DNA of 35,976 nucleotides from the NCBI RefSeq assembly GCF_000381905.1, contig NZ_KB907291.1:1-35976 (forward strand). The letters run 5' to 3'. This DNA comes from Paenibacillus fonticola DSM 21315 (GTDB taxonomy: Bacteria; Bacillota; Bacilli; Paenibacillales; Paenibacillaceae). This document shows, in pieces, positions 6,977 through 15,398 of this stretch (positions within the stretch are counted from its first letter, which is position 1; the number at the start of each line of letters is the position of its first letter). Made by a program: the position numbers and the translations under genes. A model generated the notes under the pieces. It was not told the DNA's origin and did no database searches. It worked only from the letters and a program-made list of their open reading frames with translations.

Positions 6977-9523
6977 ATGAACATTCAACAACATGTACTG
7001 GACAATTGGCGCTTTAAATCCTGTGATGAAGACGCTTGGCTGCCTGCCGCTGTACCCGGGACGGTACATACCGATTTACTGAAGTGCGGCCTCATTCCGG
7101 ATCCATTCTACGGCAAAAATGAGCATGATTTGCAGTGGATCGATAAGAAGGATTGGGAGTACAAGACAAGCTTCGAGCTGCCGGAAGGGTTTAAGGACCA
7201 GTCCCGGGTGGATATCGTATTTGACGGGCTGGATACCTATGCGGACGTTTATGTAAACGAACAATATGTGTTTTCCGCAGACAATATGTTCAGGGCCTGG
7301 CGGGCAAACATAAAAGCCCAGCTTAAAGCTGGAAACAACGAAATACGGGTCCGGTTCCGTTCGCCGATTATGGAGGACCTCCCCAAGCTGGATCAGCTTG
7401 GATATGATTTGCCAGCATCTAATGATCAATCCGAATTAGGCGGACTGGAGGAGCGGCGTGTCAGCGTATTCGCAAGGAAAGCCCCCTATCATTACGGCTG
7501 GGATTGGGGACCGCGTTTTGTAACCAGCGGAATTTGGCGGGAAGTCCGGCTGGAGGGATGGTCCGTTCCTAAAATTAATAATTTATTTATCAGGCAGGAC
7601 GAAGTAAGTGCAGAGAAGGCCAAATTGGCAGCAGTAGTAGAAGTGGAGGCTTTATCTGCTTGGAGCGGCCGCCTGCGAGTCGCCGCGGAAGGCATGAGTT
7701 GGGAGCAAGAAGTGTCACTTCAGCCTGGCTTACAAGTGGTTACGCTTGATCTCGAAATTTCCAGTCCGAAACTGTGGTGGTGCCGCGGGCTCGGTGAGCC
7801 ATCCACATATGTATTCAATGCAGCTCTGCTGCAGGAGGAAGAGATTGTTGCCCAGCGAGAGGTGAGAACAGGCCTCAGAACGATTCGTCTAATTCGAAAT
7901 AAGGATGAGGCAGGCATTTCGTTTTATTTTGAACTAAACGGGAGCCGTGTTTTCATTAAAGGAGCTAACCATATTCCGAATGACAGCTTCATAACGGAAG
8001 TAACAAGAGAACGATACCGTCATGAAATAGCCTCAGCTGCACACAGCAACATGAATATGCTGCGCGTATGGGGCGGAGGAATATATGAAGAAGATGTGTT
8101 CTATGAGCTGTGCGACGAATATGGATTGTTAGTGTGGCAGGATTTCATGTTTGCCTGCAGCATGTATCCGGGAGACGACGCGTTCTTGAGCAATGTCGCT
8201 GCAGAGGCAGAGTACAATGTGAAGCGTCTGCGCAATCATCCCTGTATTGCATTATGGTGCGGAAATAATGAAATCGACTCGGCCTGGGCTAATTACGCCT
8301 GGGGCAGCGGCTGGGGCTGGAAGGAAAAGTACAGCTCAGACGTCAGGGAAAAAATATGGAATGACTATGAGGCGGTGTTCCACCGAATTTTGCCGGAGGT
8401 TGTAGCGAGCTTTGCCCACGGCGTAGATTATTGGCCATCCTCCCCTTTACGGAGCCTGACGGGAGATGACAATCAACATGCAATCCAAGTGACCGGAGAA
8501 GGGGACGTTCACTATTGGGGCGTATGGCATGCCGTCGAACCTTTTGATCACTACAATACAAAAATCGGCCGCTTTATGAGTGAATACGGGTTTCAGTCTT
8601 TTCCCGAATGGAATACGGTATTGAAATACGCCGCGGAAGATCAGCTTGAGCTGGAATCGCAAGTGATGCTGGCCCACCAGAAAAATGGCAGAGGCAATCA
8701 GCTCATAAAGGAATATATGGAGCAATATTTGCCGGAGCCGAGGGATTTTGCATCTTTCCTGTACATGAGCCAAATCCTTCAGGCCCAGGCAATACAAACA
8801 GCGATCGAGGCGCACCGCCGTCATAAACCGTATTGTATGGGAACACTGTATTGGCAAATGAATGACTGCTGGCCGGTCGCTTCCTGGGCGGGGATGGATT
8901 ATTATGGCCGCTGGAAGGCACTGCAGTATACAGTGCGCAGAAGCTTCCGCGATGTGCTGCTTTCCATCGTTAGCGCAGAGGAGGGGGAACTGGCTGTTCA
9001 TATTATTTCTGATCGGCAGCAGCCGGTGCAGGCAAAACTGAAGCTGCAGCTTTATGATTTCAGCGGCCTGCTGCTGCGGGACATTCAGCAAGAAGTTAAT
9101 GTCAGTGCTGATACGGCGGAAATAGCATTTTCAATTCAGGTTCAAGAACTGCTCGGGGATCGCAATCCGAAGGAGACCGTACTGCTCGCCAAACTGGAGG
9201 AGAATGGAGCTGAACTGGATAGCAAGCATCATTATTTTGCTTCCTTGCGTGAAATAGAGTGGCCTGAGACGGTCATTACTGTCGAGGAAGTGCCGGGCAG
9301 CGGAGGGACTTCCTTCAAGCTTCAAGCGAACGCGCTGGCTAAACAAGTGTGGCTGTGCGCTGAGGAAGAAGGGATATTTACGGACAATTTCTTCGATCTG
9401 ATTCCTGGCGTTCCTCACACCGTAAGCTTCCACCGCCGCAGCATGGGGGAAGCACCCTTTATTCCAGGAACTCCAGGGTTGCTTGAGGTAAGGTCGATGA
9501 AGGATTTTATCATTCAAGCATAA
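6977..9523 (+). CDS. Beta-mannosidase, glycoside hydrolase family 2
   Basis: 848-residue cytoplasmic enzyme that removes beta-1,4-linked mannose from the non-reducing end of imported manno-oligosaccharides. The order is: N-terminal jelly-roll sugar-binding domain (about 1-170, ending GWDWGPRFVTSGIWREV, typical of GH2 beta-mannosidases), an immunoglobulin-like domain, a TIM barrel (about 300-600), then C-terminal beta domains. The acid/base is E432 in WCGNNEID and the nucleophile E536 in MSEYGFQSFPEW. There is no signal peptide, fitting hydrolysis after uptake. GGAGGG precedes the ATG. It is divergent from the ABC transporter operon, with which it shares a 254-bp control region. Length and motifs are normal for the family. 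Confidence 0.95.
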   Translation: MNIQQHVLDNWRFKSCDEDAWLPAAVPGTVHTDLLKCGLIPDPFYGKNEHDLQWIDKKDWEYKTSFELPEGFKDQSRVDIVFDGLDTYADVYVNEQYVFSADNMFRAWRANIKAQLKAGNNEIRVRFRSPIMEDLPKLDQLGYDLPASNDQSELGGLEERRVSVFARKAPYHYGWDWGPRFVTSGIWREVRLEGWSVPKINNLFIRQDEVSAEKAKLAAVVEVEALSAWSGRLRVAAEGMSWEQEVSLQPGLQVVTLDLEISSPKLWWCRGLGEPSTYVFNAALLQEEEIVAQREVRTGLRTIRLIRNKDEAGISFYFELNGSRVFIKGANHIPNDSFITEVTRERYRHEIASAAHSNMNMLRVWGGGIYEEDVFYELCDEYGLLVWQDFMFACSMYPGDDAFLSNVAAEAEYNVKRLRNHPCIALWCGNNEIDSAWANYAWGSGWGWKEKYSSDVREKIWNDYEAVFHRILPEVVASFAHGVDYWPSSPLRSLTGDDNQHAIQVTGEGDVHYWGVWHAVEPFDHYNTKIGRFMSEYGFQSFPEWNTVLKYAAEDQLELESQVMLAHQKNGRGNQLIKEYMEQYLPEPRDFASFLYMSQILQAQAIQTAIEAHRRHKPYCMGTLYWQMNDCWPVASWAGMDYYGRWKALQYTVRRSFRDVLLSIVSAEEGELAVHIISDRQQPVQAKLKLQLYDFSGLLLRDIQQEVNVSADTAEIAFSIQVQELLGDRNPKETVLLAKLEENGAELDSKHHYFASLREIEWPETVITVEEVPGSGGTSFKLQANALAKQVWLCAEEEGIFTDNFFDLIPGVPHTVSFHRRSMGEAPFIPGTPGLLEVRSMKDFIIQA

Positions 9524-9580
9524 TTGGCGAAAATCAAACTAAAATCAAGGGTAATTAGCGAAAATTCAGGGGAATTAACG

Positions 9581-9620
9581 AAAACAAGGCCGCCGGAACA
9601 GACGGCAGCCTTGTTTTTTT
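9581..9620 (+). terminator. Intrinsic terminator after the beta-mannosidase gene
   Basis: ACAAGGCCGCCG and CGGCAGCCTTGT pair with one mismatch around a 7-base loop and are followed by seven T's. It lies about 60 bp past the stop codon. Confidence 0.88.
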
Positions 9621-9658
9621 AATATCAGAAATTTGCAGCTAGAACCTCATATCGCTTG

Positions 9659-9705
9659 AAAAACTATCGCGGTCTGATCTGTCTTCTTAGAAAATATGCC
9701 GATAG
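9659..9705 (-). terminator. Weak candidate terminator after the L,D-transpeptidase gene
   Basis: On the minus strand CTATCGG and CCGCGATAG can pair over a long loop, followed by TTTTT. The stem is short and the loop is about 26 bases, so this is a tentative call. Confidence 0.35.
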
Positions 9706-9724
9706 ACTTTTTTTTGCATAAGCT

Positions 9725-10453
9725 TCATTCCAACAGGCCCAATGATTCATATACTTTGACCGAAACGACGCCGTTCGGGATTAACCCATGATCGCGCTGA
9801 TACTGTTTCAAGGCGGCTGTTGTATCCGCGCGAAATTTGCCATTGCAAACTCCGTTGAAATAACCTGCGCTTTTTAGCCGGGATTGGATTAATTGCACGT
9901 CGCCTCCAATATCTCCTGCAGCCAAAGCCCGTGGATCTTGCCTGGAATTGCCGAGGATATGACCATAAATCGTTACTTTGGTGCCGAGGGGAATCAGTTC
10001 ATACAACTCCATCACATCTCTGTTGCGCATGCGTATGCAGCCGTGACTTAGATTCTGACCAATGGAATAGGGCCTGTTTGTACCGTGTATGCCATAGGTT
10101 CCCCAGGGGACATTCAGTCCAAGCCATCGCGGGCCAAAAGCCGGCCCCCAATTCGTCCCCTTATAAATGACTTTATATTCGCCGACCGGCGTAGGAGTCG
10201 CAGGATTCCCGACGGCAACGGGATACGTCTTGAACTTCTGCCCTTGGGTCTTCACAATAAGCTGATGATAATGCGGATAAATCTCAATCGAGTAAATGCT
10301 TGCGTCCGACACGATCGGCAATGCAGGATCACCATAAGCGATAGCCTGCCGCCCAAGCCCAGGCACGAGGCTACCCGTGGGAATCACGATCATAGCCCAA
10401 ACTAAAAAGGCCATCCGCAGCAGTTTGTTTAGCACCTTTATTGGATTCATCAT
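9725..10453 (-). CDS. L,D-transpeptidase (YkuD) with C-terminal peptidoglycan-binding domain
   Basis: 242-residue exported cell-wall enzyme. A basic N-terminus and hydrophobic helix (about 10-30) act as signal or anchor. The YkuD domain (about 52-164) has the catalytic signature with H123 (YGIHGT), H137 and nucleophile C139 in SHGCIRMRN. Residues about 180-240 form a PG_binding_1 domain (DVQLIQSRLKSAGYFNG and the TTAALKQYQRDHGL repeat). The family makes 3-3 crosslinks or attaches groups to peptidoglycan stem peptides; sporulation or envelope-stress roles are common. Two adjacent ATG codons are possible; the second (10450) is better spaced from GGTGA. It lies downstream of the protease gene but is separated from it by a terminator, so it is probably a separate unit. 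Confidence 0.93.
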   Translation of the reverse strand: MMNPIKVLNKLLRMAFLVWAMIVIPTGSLVPGLGRQAIAYGDPALPIVSDASIYSIEIYPHYHQLIVKTQGQKFKTYPVAVGNPATPTPVGEYKVIYKGTNWGPAFGPRWLGLNVPWGTYGIHGTNRPYSIGQNLSHGCIRMRNRDVMELYELIPLGTKVTIYGHILGNSRQDPRALAAGDIGGDVQLIQSRLKSAGYFNGVCNGKFRADTTAALKQYQRDHGLIPNGVVSVKVYESLGLLE

Positions 10454-10519
10454 TTCACCAAAATTTCATTTTAGGTATAGTCTGCACCGAAGCTTGAATT
10501 TCATACAGCGGACGGGCGT

Positions 10520-10564
10520 AAAAAAAGAGGATATTTGTTCAAGAAACAGAACGAAATATCCTCT
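10520..10564 (-). terminator. Intrinsic terminator after the subtilase gene
   Basis: AGAGGATATTT and AAATATCCTCT form an 11-bp stem extended by GTTC/GAAC after a one-base bulge. On the minus strand the stem runs into seven T's. It lies 37 bp past the protease stop codon. Confidence 0.88.
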
Positions 10565-10601
10565 ATTACTTTAGTTGTACTCGTTATTTTATCAATCTTG
10601 C

Positions 10602-13598
10602 TTAAGGCAGAACTTCCAGAGCGGCGGCAGCAGCTTCTTGAGACACCGGCTGATGAGGCCGGAAGCTTGTAAATGGATTATCCGAAGCCTCTTTAAGGAT
10701 ACAGTCATCGCTGGAAGGCACACTATTATCTACACGATAAGAGGAAACCGCCCGGTAATAAATGGGTCTGCCCCCGTCATAGGCTAAATTTCCATCCGGG
10801 GTAATTTGCGCGGCAGTGACAGTGATTTTATACGTACCATTGTTAAGCTGTGCTAAAACGGGCAGTCCGTCCTGAAGAATCGGGTAGCCGTTTTCGTCGT
10901 AAGGGTGATAAGAACCGCCAATTCCTGGGATGGTATAAATTCCTGGTTCAAAGCGTTCGCTCAAGTCGTTAGGAATTTCACTCACAAAGAAGCCCAGTGT
11001 TTCATTGTCCAGGTTCTCCACTTCAACGGAGAAATAGTTCGTATCCTCCGCGGTTAGCTTGAAGGACAAGTCGGTGTATTGCTGGGCGCTGCGATTCGGA
11101 TAGACTGTCGAATGCGTCAGCATCAATTCCTGAATACCAAATCCGTTTACAGGCTGTTCATAACCTACTTGCACGGTAAAAGGCAAATGGAGCGTCGGCA
11201 GTCCTGCGCTAACCAGGTTGATCTGCCCTTGGTATGCGCGTTCCTGTGCATCAGTGCTCACTTGAAGATCAAGCTTTATGACTGCTGCCGTGCCGGCTGC
11301 AGCCGTGACCAGGCTCTTGTCGAGTGTCATTGCGACACCGGGATGATCATGATGCCATTCTACCGAGGCTTCGTAGCTAACATCCTGCTGGGACGTATTT
11401 TTCAGCTGCAAATTTTTAGCCGATACACCACCTGGGGCAACGATGCCGAAGCTTGCCGATGAATTATAATTGATAACGTTTTGCGGTGAAAAATTCGTAT
11501 CCAGAATCGTGATGGGTTCAAGCGCCTGCAGCACTGCGGGTGTATTGATTGCATTAGCCACATTGACGCGTCCGGCTCCCTGCTGGTATACGTCGTATAC
11601 AGGTTTGTCTTCACCGCGAATCACATCCGCTGTGTTGGCGAGGGCAGCACGGATATCGAACGGCGTCCAGTCGGGATGCAGCTCTTTCAAGAGCAGCGCC
11701 AAACCGGATACATAGGGGGCAGACATACTTGTGCCATTTGAACGTAAATAAGCATTGTCATAAGAAATGCCTGAATTGTATTTGCCATAGGCTGGATAAG
11801 TAGACAAGATATTTACCCCCGGCGCCAAAACGTCCGGTTTTATGCTTAGGTTAGCATCTGCATTAGGCCCCCAGGCGGAGAAGCTCGCCAAAGTATCCCC
11901 GGGGATCGTTGAGGGTTCATATTCTGCTCCGAAGGTGAACTGGAGCGACAAATCGGGGTTATCCCGGACCGCTCTTGCTAAAGCGCGCCCTTCTGTGCCC
12001 CTCATATCGAAGGTAGGAATAAATAGCGGGTTGTCGGCGAGTAAAGTATCGATATAACCGTCTCTATCCGCAATGGATTCGCTTAAATCCGCGTCATCCC
12101 CATCGTTCGTCCCATTAAAAATAACGATCGCCTTAGCGCCGAATTGCTGGGCATAAACTATTTTCTCAGTGAAGGAGAGCTTGCCCCGGGAAGCCAACAC
12201 GATTTTGCCGCTCACGTCGGAAGTGTAATCTGCAATACCCCCAAGCCCTACATATACTACATCTAACGGCTCCGTGCCCAAAATTGCTGCGAAATCGGTA
12301 TGCCCGCTCTGCCAGCCAATGACGTTCAGCTGTAATGGGTCATAGGTGGCTATCGTGACGGATGTTGGAGGGGCCGTATAAGTCGCTTCAGTTGTTGAGG
12401 GCGGGCTGTTCACTAAAGCGGGGGCTAGTTCAGTTTTATACAGGGTGCCTTCGCTTGTGACAGCACCTACAGCCAATGCTAATTGGGAAGTAGCTGGCGA
12501 GCCCATCGTATAATAACCAGGCCCGGCATTGCCGTTGGCGATAATGGCCGTTACTCCGGATAATACAGCGTTATTGATGGCGATGGCGTCAGGTGAGTTG
12601 ACGTTCTTCTCTATATCGGAGCCAAGCGAGAGGTTAATGACGTCCATGCCATCATTGACGGCCCGTTCAATGCCATCAATGAGTTGTGCGGACGTTCCGG
12701 AAGCCTGATAAGGTTCCGTCAAGCTCCGTCCCAGCACTTTGTAGACGTAGAGCTCGGCTTCATAAGCCACGCCTTTTTGCACAATATCGGCAGTCGGATT
12801 GGCCGCTCTTCCTACGATAATCCCGGCTACGTGCGTGCCGTGCGAAGTTCCGCCATATCCGACGTGAAGCGGGTCCTCTGCCGGAGTAAGCGGAATTTCT
12901 TCATAAGGATCATCGTCCTTGTAGAATGAATCGTAACCCCCTTTATAGGCTTCTTGCAGATCCGGGTGCGTGTAGTCTACTCCTGTATCGATGACGCCTA
13001 CTTTGAGTCCTTTTCCTGTGAGGCCTTCAGCCCAAGCCAGGTCGGCGCCGATTTGTTTCAACGGGATGCTGTCAAAGTTGATCGCTTCGTCTGTGGAAGG
13101 GGTAATCGGCAGCGGATACCAAATGCTGTTTTCCTGAATCGATTTTACCCCCGGTATTTGGGCTAGTGCGGGGATTTCATCAGCGGGAATCGTAACTTCA
13201 AAGCCGTTAAATACTGTATTGTACTGATAGTTTACTTGCAGCTCTAATCCTTGATCCTGTACTTCGTTGAGAAAATTCTGCTGCTCATGGCGAACTATGG
13301 ACTCCGTAGCTGCCGAGGCCAGTGAACGAATGCCGAGCCTTGCGGCATATTTGCCGACTGCAGCGGGTTGGCCGTTCAACTGCACGATGACGCGCACCTT
13401 ATCGCTTGAGTTCGTATCAATCTCAGGCGATATAAACGCCTCCGCCGTCTCGGACTGCGAAACTAATTCACTAAGAGCAGGTAATGAGGGCGGTTCAAGT
13501 TCAGTGGCGTTACTGTAGCCAGGAAAAGCTCCGATGATGATTGCAAAAGCCAAAATAACGGCAAACCACTTGCGAAGCATTAAGCTTTTCTTCAACAT
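10602..13598 (-). CDS. Secreted subtilisin-like serine protease, Vpr/bacillopeptidase type
   Basis: 998-residue extracellular protease. A signal peptide (MLKKSLMLRKW plus hydrophobic core, likely cleaved near residue 31) leads to an I9-type propeptide (about 65-160). The S8 catalytic domain has D204 (VIDTGVDYTHPDL), H253 (SHGTHVAGI), oxyanion N357 (ANGNAGP) and S624 (NGTSMSAPYVSG). A PA domain (about 435-550) is inserted between the oxyanion Asn and the catalytic Ser, as in Vpr and lactocepins. After about 690 come Fn3/Ig-like beta domains and an unassigned C-terminus. No LPXTG, SLH or C-terminal anchor helix is seen, so it is probably released. GGAGGGATT precedes the ATG. It is longer than B. 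subtilis Vpr (about 800 residues) because of the C-terminal extension. Confidence 0.94.
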   Translation of the reverse strand: MLKKSLMLRKWFAVILAFAIIIGAFPGYSNATELEPPSLPALSELVSQSETAEAFISPEIDTNSSDKVRVIVQLNGQPAAVGKYAARLGIRSLASAATESIVRHEQQNFLNEVQDQGLELQVNYQYNTVFNGFEVTIPADEIPALAQIPGVKSIQENSIWYPLPITPSTDEAINFDSIPLKQIGADLAWAEGLTGKGLKVGVIDTGVDYTHPDLQEAYKGGYDSFYKDDDPYEEIPLTPAEDPLHVGYGGTSHGTHVAGIIVGRAANPTADIVQKGVAYEAELYVYKVLGRSLTEPYQASGTSAQLIDGIERAVNDGMDVINLSLGSDIEKNVNSPDAIAINNAVLSGVTAIIANGNAGPGYYTMGSPATSQLALAVGAVTSEGTLYKTELAPALVNSPPSTTEATYTAPPTSVTIATYDPLQLNVIGWQSGHTDFAAILGTEPLDVVYVGLGGIADYTSDVSGKIVLASRGKLSFTEKIVYAQQFGAKAIVIFNGTNDGDDADLSESIADRDGYIDTLLADNPLFIPTFDMRGTEGRALARAVRDNPDLSLQFTFGAEYEPSTIPGDTLASFSAWGPNADANLSIKPDVLAPGVNILSTYPAYGKYNSGISYDNAYLRSNGTSMSAPYVSGLALLLKELHPDWTPFDIRAALANTADVIRGEDKPVYDVYQQGAGRVNVANAINTPAVLQALEPITILDTNFSPQNVINYNSSASFGIVAPGGVSAKNLQLKNTSQQDVSYEASVEWHHDHPGVAMTLDKSLVTAAAGTAAVIKLDLQVSTDAQERAYQGQINLVSAGLPTLHLPFTVQVGYEQPVNGFGIQELMLTHSTVYPNRSAQQYTDLSFKLTAEDTNYFSVEVENLDNETLGFFVSEIPNDLSERFEPGIYTIPGIGGSYHPYDENGYPILQDGLPVLAQLNNGTYKITVTAAQITPDGNLAYDGGRPIYYRAVSSYRVDNSVPSSDDCILKEASDNPFTSFRPHQPVSQEAAAAALEVLP

Positions 13599-13632
13599 AA
13601 TCCCTCCATTTAGTTGCTAGATTGGACTTCTT

Positions 13633-13758
13633 TTACCCTTCGATTTGAGTCAGTTTGCTGAGCTGCAGACCGAACGTATCAGCCTCCTCATAAGACAGAT
13701 TGATAGAGAATCCATGTGCTAGATTAATAGAGGTAATAACATAGAATATTTTACCATT
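13633..13758 (-). pseudogene. Possible 3' remnant of an unknown gene
   Basis: On the minus strand an open stretch of about 41 codons without a start codon ends at 13633. It reads protein-like, with segments such as VITSINLAHGFSINLSYEE and FGLQLSKLTQIEG, in an otherwise AT-rich non-coding gap. An in-frame stop precedes it. It may be the tail of a gene whose front has been lost. No family was recognised and chance is not excluded. Confidence 0.25.
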
Positions 13759-13930
13759 AAATTAAAATAATTTCCATATACTTGCAGGATTCTATTTATA
13801 TTTGGTTCATTATAAGTAGGTATATTTAGTAGAAATAAACTAGCTAAAACAATTTGTGTATTCGGATTTCGTGTGGAATATTGCCTTTACACTAACTTGC
13901 ATTCGATTTGTCAATCATTGAATATGATAC

Positions 13931-13961
13931 TTGACCTTCACAAGATGTGATGGTTTATAGT
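13931..13961 (+). promoter_or_regulatory. MerR-family promoter with 19-bp spacer and dyad operator
   Basis: TTGACC (13931-13936) and TATAGT (13956-13961) are separated by 19 bases, the over-long spacing that MerR-family activators correct by twisting DNA. A near-perfect dyad, ACCTTCACA-AGA-TGTGATGGT (13934-13954), one mismatch between arms, fills the spacer. The MerR-like coding remnant starts directly downstream, so this would be the autoregulated promoter of that gene. Confidence 0.7.
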
Positions 13962-13977
13962 TAAGTCATGTTAAGAG

Positions 13978-14124
13978 GTGATTGTCATTCATATTAGTGA
14001 ATTAGCTCGGAAAACGGGTGTAAGTCTTCGGTCTTTGCGACTTTCGGTGGCTATGAAAAGGGGATGGGGCAGGAGAAGTTCTTTGATAAAATATTTAAAG
14101 ATGAACAGGAAAAAACAGTGAATT
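13978..14124 (+). pseudogene. Degraded MerR-family regulator gene
   Basis: From 13978 the frame reads as the first recognition helix region of a MerR protein (HISELARKTGVSLRSLR, matching the family pattern xISELARxTGVSxRTLRYYE). It then loses the expected HYERxGLL continuation. One base out of frame, YEKG and a lysine-rich tail (FFDKIFKDEQEKTVN) run to a TGA at 14124. The simplest reading is an internal deletion plus frameshift that removed most of the gene. AAGAGG lies just upstream. It cannot make a working regulator. Family assignment rests on about 17 residues plus the matching promoter type. Confidence 0.5.
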
Positions 14125-14139
14125 GAAAGGGTGTACGGC

Positions 14140-14589
14140 TTGGATCGATTTCACTTTTGGGCACTATTAATTATGACTTTATTGCTGTTCCTCGTTTCTT
14201 TGTTGTATCTGATAGGGAAAGCGGGGAAAGCGCCGCAACCTCCTTTACCAAAGGACACTGCTAAGGCGAAAGAGAAGGGGAAAAAAGAATGGCCGGAATG
14301 GTTCAAAATATTGGTTGCTTGCCTGGTGCTTATTTTCAGCATGCGTGAGTCGATAGGTATGGCATTATTAATATTTCCAGGGCCAAGGGAGATTAGCGGA
14401 ATCGTTATGGACATCACCAACAATACAGGAAGAAGAGCTTCCACGTGGAATAAAGTTCATTTTGGCGAGGTAACCGTCCATTTTATTTTTCCTCATCGCC
14501 TAAAGAAAGGCGAGGTCTATACGATTCAATATACGCCTTTCACTTTGCGGCCGATTGGAATAAAGAAACTGGAGGAGCCTGTGAAGTAA
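14140..14589 (+). CDS. Unrecognised membrane protein with two helices and an outer C-terminal domain
   Basis: 149 residues from TTG at 14140; a GTG at 14131 is also in frame, but the ribosome binding site GAAAGGGTG runs into it and is properly spaced for the TTG. Helix 1 (FHFWALLIMTLLLFLVSLLYLIG) is followed by a proline/lysine-rich loop (about 27-50), helix 2 (WFKILVACLVLIFSM) and a beta-rich C-terminal part of about 75 residues. The loop is strongly basic, so it should be cytoplasmic with the C-terminal domain outside. No family was recognised. It starts 15 bp after the MerR remnant, and may once have been that regulator's target gene. Confidence 0.75.
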   Translation: MDRFHFWALLIMTLLLFLVSLLYLIGKAGKAPQPPLPKDTAKAKEKGKKEWPEWFKILVACLVLIFSMRESIGMALLIFPGPREISGIVMDITNNTGRRASTWNKVHFGEVTVHFIFPHRLKKGEVYTIQYTPFTLRPIGIKKLEEPVK

Positions 14590-14648
14590 AATATAATCGC
14601 TAAAGCAGTGGACCTGCCGTGATTTCTCCAAAGGCCATTCCATTATCG

Positions 14649-14693
14649 GAAAAAAATAAGCCAGGCCGATCTCATAATGAGATCGGCCTGGCT
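14649..14693 (-). terminator. Intrinsic terminator after hrtA
   Basis: A perfect 15-bp stem (14659-14673 with 14679-14693) and 5-base loop. On the minus strand the stem is followed by TTATTTTTTT, marking the end of the haem-efflux transcript 31 bp past its stop. It may also block plus-strand transcription from the gene ending at 14589, although no T-run follows on that strand. Confidence 0.9.
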
Positions 14694-14723
14694 CCTCAGA
14701 AAGTAAGTCGATGGACGTTTTTC

Positions 14724-15398
14724 TTACTCGAATAATTTTCCGTCCTCGATCTGGACGACCCGGTCGCAAAGATCCAGCATCCGCTGGTCATGCGTGACCA
14801 TAACGGCAGCTTTGCCATGCAGTTTCACTTCATCCGCCAGCATTTGCACGACGTCCCGGCCGCGGTCGGAATCCAAGCTGGCCGTTGGCTCGTCGGCAAG
14901 AATGATCTCCGGGTCGTTCATCCAGGCCCGGGCGATGGCCACGCGCTGGCGCTCTCCGCCAGATAGGCTGTCCGGATAATGATTCCGCCGATGAGCAAGT
15001 CCCAGCCGCTGCAGCAGCTCCTTAGCCTTGGCTTCTGCTAGCTTGCGCGGCGTCTTGGCCAGCTTGGCAACGAGCAGCAGTTGATCCATCACTGTCAAAT
15101 AAGGAATTAAATTGGACGATTGAAACACAAAACCGATCTTGTCCAGGCGAACCTGATTCAATTCGGGGGGAGTCAGCTCGGTAATGTCTTCACCGCCCAG
15201 GGCAATCCGTCCGCTAGTCGGCGACAGCAGCGCTCCCGCGATGGACAGGAATGTGCTTTTTCCCGCTCCAGATGGACCGACGACCGCCACAAACTCTCCG
15301 GCGTTCACTTCGAGCGAAACCTCCGTCAGCACCTTGACTGAAATATCCCCATCCCCATACACCTTGGTTACATTCTCCATTCGCAGTTTATCGTTCAT
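14724..15398 (-). CDS. hrtA: Haem efflux ABC transporter ATPase, HrtA-like
   Basis: 224-residue MacB/LolD-class ATPase. Walker A is GPSGAGKST (41-49), the Q-loop is VFQSSNLIPY (about 91-100), the signature is LSGGERQRVAIARA (about 145-158) and Walker B is IILADEPTASLD with D169 and E170. It pairs with the FtsX-type permease whose stop codon overlaps this ATG by one base (TAATG), so the two are translationally coupled. With HrtB the family expels haem or porphyrin that would damage the membrane. The symbol is chosen from its partners, which resemble S. aureus HrtB, HssS and HssR; the ATPase sequence alone would only say MacB/LolD type. Confidence 0.85.
   Translation of the reverse strand: MNDKLRMENVTKVYGDGDISVKVLTEVSLEVNAGEFVAVVGPSGAGKSTFLSIAGALLSPTSGRIALGGEDITELTPPELNQVRLDKIGFVFQSSNLIPYLTVMDQLLLVAKLAKTPRKLAEAKAKELLQRLGLAHRRNHYPDSLSGGERQRVAIARAWMNDPEIILADEPTASLDSDRGRDVVQMLADEVKLHGKAAVMVTHDQRMLDLCDRVVQIEDGKLFE

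Noticed and set aside
8447..9091. Long open frame of 214 codons on the minus strand inside the beta-mannosidase gene
   Set aside because: It is antisense to a clear GH2 coding sequence, without a family motif or ribosome binding site.
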